DNA of 64,000 nt, taken from contig CM076190.1 of the NCBI GenBank assembly GCA_038277395.1, positions 245,005,256-245,069,255 on the forward strand, in the 5' to 3' direction. The notes beneath the pieces were generated by a model. The model made no database searches. It was not told the origin of the DNA and saw only the letters and a list, made by a program, of their open reading frames with translations. Below are positions 55,638 through 64,000 of this stretch, one piece after another (position 1 is the first letter of the stretch; each line of letters starts with the position of its first letter). A program made the position numbers and the translations under genes. This DNA is from Dryocosmus kuriphilus. Its lineage: Eukaryota; Arthropoda; Insecta; Hymenoptera; Cynipidae.

Positions 55638-57308
55638 AATAGTACATTACGATACGTGTGACTTAAGTGGCCCATTTTGGCAAGGCATGAAGTTAGCGCC
55701 CGAGCGGAGCGAGGGCAATAACATCACGCCGTTCCAGTGGGACACTTAGGTCACGAGTATCGTATACTATTTTATAGCACGCGTGACATTAATCCGCCCA
55801 TATTTTTGATTTCGTTTTGAGCACGTCATTGTAGGTTAGTTTCAAACAACTTCAGAGCAGTAGTAATATCGCGGGTTATTGAAATAAAGTGCAAGTAAGC
55901 TCCAATATTCAATTGAATTTTCACTCAATTTTTGGTATTTCTTTACAAATAATAAATTTTCGTTTACATTTAAGAAAATTAATAAACGTGTGTCATGAAT
56001 CCGCCATATTCTAAATTTATATAAGTGATGGGAGGGTTGGTGCGGGGGGAAGGGGGGTTCGGGGGGCCAATCCTCCCGCCATAGAAAAACCAAAAAATTA
56101 AAGAGGCATTTTAAAAAATTACCGTCACGTTACGAGTTGCTTCAGCGTGTTACATCACGTCGAGAAAGAAGGAGACAGAGAGAAAGAGATTGGCGATTCA
56201 AAATGTAATCTAAAAGTACAGTAAACATAACCTTCAATTAAAACCTATTTTACACACATCGTTCGTATAACTAAAAAAAGAAACTACTCGAGACCTCATT
56301 AGTCCGGATCGTATAACCCCACATAAAATTTTCCCGAGCGAAAACGTAGTCCCCTGGAGGCTTAAAAACAAATGTTCGATTAAAAATTTTTAAAGGGCAT
56401 ATCTGAACGTCAAATTTTATTGCGCATCTTTTTTCTACTAGAGAAAAAAAGTTATAGCTTTTGTAGTTTTCAAAATAAAGCCAAAAAACTGACTTTTTTG
56501 AAAACACGATTTTAATCCGTTTTTAGCTTCAACTCGTGCTCAGTACTTCAGTTTTTGAAATTTTTTAATGAAAATTTCAGGGAATGTGCCTTGGGATGTC
56601 CTTCGATTGACAATCTAATAGGAATTCAAAATCGTTGTTTTTAAAAATTGTTATTAATTTTTTTCTGATGCTCGGCGCGAATCGAACATTTGTAACTTCC
56701 AGCGTTTCGTTTAGCGAGGGAATTTTGAGCAGGCAGATACTTCTCGCGACAGAAATGCGGAGAAAGTTGTAATGAAGTTTTTTGGAAAGTTTCAGATCAA
56801 AATATTTAATGGTTTAGGAGTAGTTATGATTTTAGTGAACGTCAGCACTGGAGTTTTCGAGCGTACTATGTACTTTGAGACTTTCTGCTGTGCCACGTTC
56901 TCTCGCTAGTGAGTTGTTGCTTATAATATGATATTATAACATTTTTTAATGAATAACAGTGAAACGAAAATAAGTTAACAAAATATTCATGAATTTTCTT
57001 TAATTTTGAATATATTTTTTCGGGTGTTTTATATTTCAATGTAGCATACTGTAATGTACACCTAATGTTTACACCTACATTCGGCTTAACTCGTGAGTGA
57101 CCTTGAACATGCATTTTGAAAACAAACCTATGCACACTTTTTTTGCACATCGTCTAAATTTATTTCAAAATTAAAACAGATCAGTTAGTCCTTGTTACTG
57201 ATCACTGAATGTTGTACATCTGAGTGTGAATTCTAATCTAATTTCAATATTTTTTGCTAAATAAAGTTGATTTCATTAAGAAGTGGTGATTTTTCTTTTT
57301 ATAATAAA

Positions 57309-57401
57309 ATGGAAAATATACCGAAAACTTTTGGAGGTAGAAAACGAAAACGAGACGAGAGCACATGGGAGCAAAATGTACAAAAAGCTTGCAAAAACAA
57401 G
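57309..57401 (+). CDS. Possible first exon of a transposon gene in the foldback spacer
   Basis: ATG at 57309 opens MENIPKTFGGRKRKRDESTW and continues EQNVQKACKNK to a good splice donor, AAACAAG|GTACAAGT, at 57401/57402. The frame would otherwise stop 3 codons later. KRKR-D-S-W-xN-xK is the N-terminal pattern of a multi-copy insect protein family (basic start, then W-xNxxK) that I remember from transposon-like genes whose first exon is short. No second exon was found within the element, so this would be a remnant of the autonomous ancestor, or the arms carry promoter parts. Family recognition is from memory. Confidence 0.4.
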
Positions 57402-57479
57402 GTACAAGTTTGAATAATAATTTTTTTTTTTATTCAAAGCAGGAAATAATACTGTAATATCAGTAAAGTTGAGGAGAGA

Positions 57480-57660
57480 GTGGAAAGATCCTCATAATAT
57501 GAAATTCAACGTCTGGGATGATAAATAAATCCAAAAATTCGTAGTTAGTGACACTTCCAGACAAATTTTAATGTAATAAATTTCTACAAAGTTTCGTCAG
57601 TCATTATCTGACCTCTTCAGGTATGTCAAATTATAAAATTAAAAAGATGAGCCAATAATA
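57480..57660 (-). repeat. PLE terminal-repeat fragment with hammerhead-like core
   Basis: On the minus strand 57591-57620 reads CTGAAGAGGTCAGATAATGA then CTGACGAAAC. It keeps the CUGAAGA core and GAAAC, with GTCAG/CTGAC able to pair, though one G bulges between core and stem. The flanking text (TTTGTAGAAATTTATTACAT, GTCTGGAAGTGTCACTAAC) is like PLE repeats of insects as I remember them. No PLE coding sequence lies nearby. Confidence 0.4.
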
Positions 57661-58690
57661 TAGAAAAAACATCCATTTTTTAGCAAAAATGCAGAAGCAA
57701 AAATAAAAGTTTCCTAAATAAAAGAATGTAAAAGCAGCTTACTTACACTTATTTTCGTTTAACTGTTATTCATTAAAAAATGTTATAATATCATATTATA
57801 AGCAAAAACTCACTAGCGAGAGAACGTGGCACAGCGGAAAGTCTCAAAGTACATAGTACGCTCGAAAACTCCAGCGTTGACGTTCACTAAAATCATAACT
57901 ACTCCTAAACCATTAAATATTTTGATCTGAAACTTTCCAAAAAACTTCATTACGCCTTTCTCCGCATTTTTGTCGCGAGAAGTATTTGCCTGCTCAAAAT
58001 TCCCTCGCTAAACGAAACGCTGGAAGTTACAAATGTTCGATTCGCGCCGAGCATCAGAAAAAAATTAATAACAATTTTTAAAAACAACGATTTTGAATTC
58101 CTATTAGATTGTCAATCGAAGGACATCCTAAAGCACATTCCCTGAAATTTTCATTAAAAAATTTCAAAAACTGAAGCACTGAGCACGAGTTGAAGCTAAA
58201 AACGGATTAAAATCGTGTTTTTCAAAAAAGTCAGTTTTTTGGCTTTATTTTGAAAATTACAAAAGCTATAACTTTTTCTCTAGAGGAAAAAAGATACGCA
58301 ATAAAATTTGATGTTCAGATATGCCCTTTAAAAATTTTTAATCGAAAATTTGTTTTTAAGCCTCCAGGGGACTACGTTTTCGCTCGAGAAAATTTTATGT
58401 GGGGTTATACGATCCGGACCCTCAAACTTTCATAAAAAAACTTTTCAATACAAAATACTGACCAATATCAATTTTATCCACTTTTTCAATAATGCATTTC
58501 AACAGAGTATAAATACACCACTAAACTGTTATGAGGGTTATGTTCACTGTAATTCTAGACGCGGGAAGTAGATACTACTCTAAAGTTGCGTAAAAGTAAC
58601 CTACAATTCCGTGCTGAAATCTTTCATTTAAGTCACAGAAACGTGTGACTTAAGTGCGCATTTAAGTCACGGAGTGCTATAAAAAGTATT

Positions 58691-59095
58691 AAAAATCCCC
58701 CTATACATAAAGCATGATCTCATGAAACATTTTGTGAAAGTTTTCAAGCAAGCAGGAAGTTACTTCGATAATTTAAGAGGAAGATTTCTCAAATCATCAG
58801 ATATAAAATAGAAAGAAGACATTTTCGATGGATGACAAATTTGGAAGATGGTGAATGATGAATATTTCATCACGTCAATGAATCCAAAACAGAAAGCAGA
58901 ATGAAATAGTTTCAAACAAGTTGTAGAAAATTCTCTGGGAAATCAAAAGCGTAGGGACTGCAAAAAAATAGCCGCTGATAGGGCGAAAAATTTTAGTAAA
59001 ATTGTGTGTTTGTCGAATCTGAAGCTACATTTCTTGATTTCCTAATATGACTATTTACCAACTTTGGGTGATAACAGTGAGGGACAGGGATCGCG
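58691..59095 (+). pseudogene. Family X gene, unit B, last part
   Basis: After the foldback the reading resumes: PLYIKHDLMKHFVKVFKQAG (58702-58755), SYFDNLRGRFLKSSDIK, KEDIFDG (corresponding to the GGPQ codons where the Polinton entered unit A), FITSMNPKQKAE (58866-58902), NSFKQVVENSLGNQKRRDCK and LKLHFLIS (59020-59043). A shifted reading TLGDNSEGQGSRVS at 59060-59095 is the usual NLG-SEEQGER motif. The family's FHQD and YQGRW end is lost here but present in unit A, and the two copies therefore complement each other. Confidence 0.7.
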
Positions 59096-59560
59096 TGTCA
59101 GCTACTCTGGTTATCATTACCGTATTTTTAGTCATTTCTTACTTACCTTTAAATTTTCTGTTTTGTAAATTGATAAATCAACATTTCGAAAATAAACGTG
59201 CAGACAACCTAGTGTTGAATTTTCAGAATTTGGAATTTGTTACAGTTGCTAACGTATAAATTTATTATTTTGACGATTTGATCAATAAAAATTTGACAAA
59301 AACTTGCTAGAACATCGATTTTTGAAATTTTATAATTTTAAGCATCGTAAATTTATAAATATCTGAAATTGCAAATTTACATAAAATTATAAATTTGCTT
59401 ATCGATAAAATTGGGCCAATTACAGTAAAAATTTCCTTATTCATAGAAGTATCCTGCATCGAAGTTGCAGAGGTTGCTAAGTAAGGGCTCCGATAACTTA
59501 GTGCACCGTCAGGAACGCTAGTGCAGTATGCTCTGATGATGACGTACAACTACAAATATA
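59096..59560. other. Unassigned AT-rich spacer
   Basis: No gene is supported. TAAATTTATAAATATCTGAA and GCAAATTTACATAAAATTAT give weak self-complementarity near 59345-59395. Confidence 0.4.
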
Positions 59561-60832
59561 CGAGGTGTGATCAAAAAGTAAGGTGACTTTTTAATTTCGC
59601 GGGACGCGTATAGTCGATATTCGTTTTCTTTTTTCCTTATATTGTTACACTCGTCCCAAAGATATGTGCACAGTTTCAGCTGTATAGCATTTTTTGTTTG
59701 TTTGTGAGAGGCATAAAGGTTAGAAGTGTTTTGCGTGCTCGGCGATTTTCTGCTCTCAGAAAAAATGGATCAAAGAATTTGCATCGGATTTTGTGTAAAA
59801 AATGGAATTAAGTGATCCAAAACACTTGAAATGTTGACAGTGGCATACCGTGCTTGTACTCTGAGTAAAAAAAATGTTTATAAGTGGTACAATCTCTTTC
59901 GGGAAGGTCGAGAATATGTTAATGACGAGGCTCGCCCTGGACGTCCCAGCACATCAACAACTAACGAAAACCTTGAAGAAGTGGAGAAAATAGTGTTGGC
60001 GAATCGTCGAATTACCATTAGAGAAGTTCCTGATGATGTCAGCATCTTGCTTGGCTTGTGCCAAGCAATTTTAGTGAACATTTTGGGCATGAGACGTGTG
60101 TCAGTGAAGTTTGTTCCGAAATTACTAAATTCTGACCAAAAGAACCGTCTCGTGAGCATCGCTCAGGAGCTGTTGAATGACGCCAACGGCGGCCCAGACT
60201 TGCTCAAAAGGAGCATGTATATGGTTATGACGTCGAAACTAAGGCTCGATCATCTCAGTGGGAGCATCCTGGATCACCAAGACCAAAAAAGCACGCCAAG
60301 TTCAATCAAATGTCAAGGTTTTGCTTACTTTTTTCTTCGATTATCATGGCGCAGTGCATCGGAGTTCTTACCACAAGGTAAGTTATGCGCCGTTTGCGTG
60401 AAGCAATACGAAAAAAACGTCCGATATTAAGGAAAAATCAGGCATGGTTGTTGCACCACGATAATACGCCAGCTCACACGTCATTGCTTGTTCATAATTT
60501 TTTGGCCAATAACAACACCATAATCATGCCTCAGCCACCGTATTCATGAGATTTGTCTCCCGGCGACTTTTTGCTGTTTCCAAAACTGAAAAGATCCATG
60601 AAAGGACGGCGTTTTGCGACGATTGAGGAGATAAAGACCGTATCGCTGGAAGAGCTGAAGGCTATACCAAAAAAGTGCTTATCAGAAATGCTTTGAGGAT
60701 TGGAAAAAGCGCTGGCACAAATGTATTATATCCGAGGGGGATTACTTTGAAGGGGACAGCATCAATATTGATGAATAAATACAAATTTTTTTATAAAAAT
60801 AAAAAGTCACCTTACGTTTTGATCACACCTCG
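59561..60832 (+). mobile_element. Mariner element, full length (1,272 bp), family 3
   Basis: Terminal repeats CGAGGTGTGATCAAAAAGTA (left) and CGAGGTGTGATCAAAACGTA (right, read inward) are bordered by TA at 59559-59560 and 60833-60834. It lies just downstream of the end of unit B. Confidence 0.9.
59764..60780 (+). pseudogene. Mariner transposase (family 3)
   Basis: MDQRICIGFCVKNGIK starts the first HTH at 59765, with a stop soon after. NVYKWYNLFREGREYVNDEA, RPGRPSTSTTNENLEEVEKI and the second HTH RRITIREVPDD follow. SVKFVPKLLNSDQKNRLV is the linker. The first catalytic block (normally TGDESW) is scrambled near 60210-60230. SNVKVLLTFF-like text, HHDNTPAHTSLLVHNFL (60457-60507, second Asp kept) and SPGDFLLFPKLKRSMKGR (60557-60610, third Asp kept; the usual SPDLSP is preceded by a stop) complete it. 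Several frameshifts (about 59810, 60215, 60335, 60695) show decay. Confidence 0.85.
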
Positions 60833-60834
60833 TA

Positions 60835-61355
60835 CAGCTCCAACGCGTACAATCTGTCAATTTTATTCGTGAAGTAAATCAGGTTTACCACAATAGATTT
60901 ATTTTATCAGTGCAAGCATACCCAGCACAGCGTTCTATGGAACCGTCAATCACGCCAGGCCCCGGATGTTTTGTGAGTTTTTTTTCTTTCCGTCGAAATG
61001 TAGAGAAACGATTATATGTTTAGTGAAGGTCGTACATTCAAGTATAGGTATTTCAAATTTTCTTTAACCAACACACTTAAGGCCCATTGTTTATAACATA
61101 TTGTAATGGTCTTCTTTTTTTGTATCATCCACTTTTACGTACATAAGATTCTTACATGACATGAAAGTGGTGCACTTAAAGAACGGATTAGATAACTAAA
61201 TTAAATCTCATTAGGAAAATTATGTATTAGGTTCTTTATTATATTTTTGAAAAATTCATGAAACATAAAAATTTCTTACCAACAGTAACAAACTTTGGAT
61301 TTGTACAAATATTTCTACCATTACGAAAATTTTAGAACATAACATTTTACATATT
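60835..61355. other. Unassigned spacer with a short dispersed repeat
   Basis: The part 61155-61235 resembles 23045-23120 (see the spacer at 22804-23750). Nothing else recognised. Confidence 0.4.
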
Positions 61356-61425
61356 TCCACGCATTTCGACGTTGAAGATTTGGCTCAATTGCTAGCCTTT
61401 TTCAAAAGTCTATAATTAGAGCAAT
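61356..61425 (-). repeat. PLE terminal-repeat fragment
   Basis: ATTTCGACGTTGAAGATTTG followed by GCTCAATTGCTAGCCTTTTTCAAAAGTC parallels TATTTCGACGTTTCGACCTC...GGTCTTTTTCAAG of the PLE at 51541. The hammerhead-like core is lost here. The match is too short to place precisely. Confidence 0.5.
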
Positions 61426-63465
61426 ACTCCTTAATATCGTGCATGTAAAACTATAACCTTTCATATAAAACGTTATTAAAAAGCGAACCTTACGTGCATC
61501 TTTTTAAAGTCTATTAAAAGTATCATGTAGAGTCACAAAATTTTCAAAACTCATGTTCATATCGATGTTCTTAAACAATAGTTGCTTGAAGTCACAAAAA
61601 AATCAGAGAAACTTAAAGATATACTTGTTGAACTACATAATTAATATAATAAAATCGATGTGATAATAACGACGATGACGAAACATTATACAAAGAGATT
61701 AGCTTAAGGCCATGTAAAAGGTGGTTCATATGACCATACCAGTACCGAGATCGATATCTTTGGCCTCGTATTTAAAAATTAAAATTAAAGTGATGTGGAA
61801 AAAATTTAGGAAAATATTAATAAATGTAAAAGAACAGTGTGTGTCAAAGTGCGAATTCGGGGAGCAATAAAAGTTTATTATAAAAAATAATAAATAGCAA
61901 CGGATGCACTTTGCACTAGGTACACGTTCCTACTCTGTCGGTAAAGAGGGAATATCGCTGCTGGTATGTTATTATTGATTTTTTTTAAGGCTGCAGGTGG
62001 CGCCAGGGCTGCTTTCTTATTTGGGATCAAAATTGTCAGAAACACGGTAACAAGTCTGAAAGTTTCCATCACATTGTCGCAAATCAAAATTGGAACCGCA
62101 TTTTGCGACTTGAATGAAATTTGGTTTTACAACGCTTTCGAGTTCATCGAATCCGCGTATAATCTCAAAATTAAGAAGTTCAAACATGCGATTGGATTAG
62201 CATGACACTTATGAAACTTACATTCGCAAGGCTTTTGAGATTACATAATCCGAATCTAACTTCAAAATAAAATGAAAAGTGACCAACATGACAAACTAAA
62301 TTGTAAGAAGATTTCAGGGTAAGCACAAAACTTGATGAAACTCGGTTTTAAAATATTTGTAGTATTTTTTATATGTCACATAAGGACCTTAGTCATGTCG
62401 CTTATGTCTGTCATTTCATTGCGATCATTTCTAGATGTGCGGACGGTAATGTAGGCAAATTCAAAAATTTTTTTTCAAACCTTTTTTACAATTATAAACA
62501 TATTCAGGACCAGATAAAACTTCCTTATTTTTTTAGTATTTAATTTCTCAACTTTTGAACTCCACATCTCATTTTGTGCTTTATGCTATATGTGAATAAA
62601 ACTCATGCACTGCATTACCCAAATTACTCACGGCCAGCGGAAGTTCTGCAAATGCTCCGATAGGCGGCCGGGCTTGTTATGCCAGCTGATAACTTTATAA
62701 CCAAGGTTTCTTTGCTGTATTAAAGTACAATTATTATTGCTTGCAATTTTTGCGTACAATTTTCGTGATAAATGTCTGTGTTTTTTCGTTTCACTTTTCA
62801 TCGATAATATTCTCAAAAGTTCTCGATTCCAAAACTGAAGATCGCGTGCAGTGTCCTGCAATCACGTTCTACAACACGGTTGGTAATCGGTATTACTGTA
62901 AGTTTTTTATTAACAAAGAAACTTTTTCTACAATTGTAAATATTTAGGACCAGACGCTCCATCCATACTGCCTTGTATTAATGTGCCAAATTTTCAAAGC
63001 GATTTATTATTCCGTGCGGACTTGAGTTGGGACAACAGGAATACCTATAATACTTCCAGTTTTATTTTCCTTCAAAAAATTTTTTTCCGAATTTCCAACG
63101 AAACAAAGTAGAGGCTGCAACGTTATTGCCTCCTCTTTCATTTTCCAAACTTTCAGAGCGATACTTTATTTCGCTTAGACATGAGTTGGGACAAACGAAA
63201 TTCAGGACTATCTTGGTCACGTGACCCACCTTTTACATAACCTTAAAGTTCAAATTAATTTGAATAGCTGTTGCAAGTACCTATATCAATAAGGTTAGAC
63301 CATATCAACCACAGATGAGGAAAGCGCGCCAATGCAAAGGTAAATTTAAAACTGGGTTAACTGTAAGCAATGAAATAACAAAATATTTTATTTTTTTTTA
63401 AATACGTTGATAAATTTTGTTATTATTTAAAGTTGTAGTATGTAAATTGATAGTTATATTATGAA
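61426..63465. other. Unassigned AT-rich tract
   Basis: ORFs at 61878-62087 (minus), 61966-62205 (plus), 62628-62861 (minus) and 62741-62947 (plus) overlap one another or lack motifs, and none is supported as a gene. No large repeat was noticed, although short A/T runs are frequent. Confidence 0.4.
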
Positions 63466-63469
63466 ATTT

Positions 63470-63705
63470 AGTTATAAAAATAGATTCCACAATACGCCAC
63501 TTAAAAACGTTTTTTCTTTCGCCAATATTTTAATATTTTTAAATTCAAAATCAAAATTATGATAAAAATTCCAATCATGTTGTGATAAACCTGTACTATG
63601 GTTTTCAATATAGCAATCCCTTTTATGCTCAGAAATTCTGACCTTTAATACCAAGCCAGTTTCTCCAAAATAAGCTTTATTACATCCGTTATAATTGATA
63701 CTATA
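63470..63705 (-). pseudogene. PLE endonuclease-domain fragment (minus strand)
   Basis: The minus strand reads NGCNKAYFGETGLVLKVRIS (63635-63696), then EHKRDCYIENHSTGLSQHDW, then NIKILAKEKTFLSGVLWNL. This is the GIY-YIG part of a PLE, related to 53175-53395 (CDKVYIGETG, EHKRDCEIG, LSQHSW). It is a short, mutated fragment facing the plus-strand fragment that follows. Confidence 0.8.
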
Positions 63706-63765
63706 ATATTGATACTATAATTGATATTTTCAGTGCTAAAAAAATCTTTTTTCTTATTAATTACA

Positions 63766-64000
63766 AATAGATAGATGTATTAAACTTACTGAAATGAAAT
63801 ATAGAAAAGAAGATTTGGATTAATTAGAAATTACGCTGTTACAAAGCAACTATCCGCTACAATTAGTAAATGAAATTATCAAAGAAAGAATTCACGAAAT
63901 TTATAATAATACAATTAAGAAAGATAAATGACTGAAGCTTGTCTTAATACAAACTTGAAAGTTACTCTACCTTATATTGAAGGTCTTTTAGAACGTTTAA
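63766..64000 (+). pseudogene. PLE reverse-transcriptase connector fragment, running off the window
   Basis: The plus strand reads IDRCIKLTEMKYRKEDLD (63768-63820), then LLQSNYPLQLVNEIIKERIH, then a frameshift to NLKVTLPYIEGLLERL at 63953-64000. It matches 52800-53040 of the complete PLE (RCIKLSDVKFRQENLEQL, NNYPLPLIESVIRERIY, VTLPFIQGLSERL). The rest lies beyond the window edge. With the adjacent minus-strand piece it forms a head-to-head pair, suggesting an inverted PLE insertion like the one at 51445. Confidence 0.8.

Larger units (their letters stand above)
55638..58690. mobile_element. 3-kb foldback element, inserted in family X
   Basis: Nested inverted repeats fold the whole stretch. 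The outer pair is TATAGCACGCGTGACATTAA (55774-55793) with GACTTAAGTGCGCATTTAAGTCACGGAGTGCTATA-type sequence at 58645-58682. A middle pair contains CATTGTAGGTTAGTTT (55829) with ACCTACAATTCC (58599). The main pair, about 690 bp, is 56283-56977 with 57750-58437 (ends TCCGGATCGTATAACCCCAC and GTGGGGTTATACGATCCGGA; inner TATAATATGATATTATAACA). Flanking AAAAT at 55633-55637 and near 58685-58690 may be the target duplication. A separate small hairpin lies at 55637-55670/55735-55778. The 770-bp spacer carries a possible first exon and a PLE-type fragment. Arms are about 95% alike by eye. Confidence 0.75.

Noticed and set aside
57591..57620. Calling a functional hammerhead ribozyme here
   Set aside because: Core words are present, but a bulged base separates core and stem II and stem III is unclear. 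Kept only as a PLE-like fragment.
1..64000. CRISPR arrays, tRNA or rRNA genes, prokaryotic operons
   Set aside because: No regular direct repeats with unique spacers, no tRNA-like cloverleafs and no ribosome-binding-site-linked gene runs were seen. The tandem arrays here have no spacer structure of that type.

Overview
The window is a eukaryotic, almost certainly arthropod (probably insect), AT-rich intergenic region built nearly entirely of nested and decayed transposable elements. The host type is inferred from the mix: a Polinton with a retroviral-type integrase, four mariner families or copies plus a deletion derivative, Penelope-like (PLE) elements, a LOA-type and a jockey/CR1-type LINE, an R1-type LINE fragment, and multi-copy transposon-like genes familiar from insect genomes. 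There is no rRNA, tRNA, CRISPR or bacterial operon structure. The only plausible intact gene not belonging to a mobile element is a small secreted-type ORF on the minus strand at 4932-5534, and a broken paralogue of it lies near 40 kb.

Layout. 1-4010: remains of two transposon-like genes, a dispersed repeat and a 0.5 kb minisatellite. 4590-22803: unit A of an old duplication (secreted ORF plus a transposon-like gene here called family X). This copy of X was hit by a 494-bp LTR-like insertion (6525-7018) and by a 14.4-kb Polinton (8126-22493). 22804-35 kb: mariner fragment, jockey-like LINE (about 24540-28885), repeat R-A with a hairpin, a GC-rich unassigned tract and a foldback element. 35.4-39 kb: remnant of a second copy of the same Polinton family carrying a mariner, then a 762-bp deletion derivative of that mariner. 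39.1-59.1 kb: unit B of the duplication (broken secreted ORF, then family X), with a full-length mariner (40910-42202), a LOA-type LINE (42608-48087), a 5.8-kb DNA transposon (49604-55380) that itself holds a PLE (51445-54141), and a 3-kb foldback element (about 55638-58690). 59.5-64 kb: another mariner and PLE fragments.

The most notable object is the Polinton. It has a perfect 6-bp target duplication (GACCAC) at both outer ends. About 6.0 kb of each end is an inverted repeat that carries an entire protein-primed-type family B DNA polymerase gene. Only about 1.2 kb is single copy, and it holds a minisatellite and a decayed integrase. No capsid, packaging ATPase or protease gene can be seen. 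Because the same host sequence (family X) exists in unit B, the two units provide empty sites for each other, so several insertions can be dated relative to one another and their target duplications checked within the window itself.

All mobile-element genes are broken by stops, frameshifts or nested insertions. Boundaries given as approximate come from reading similarity by eye, without alignment software.
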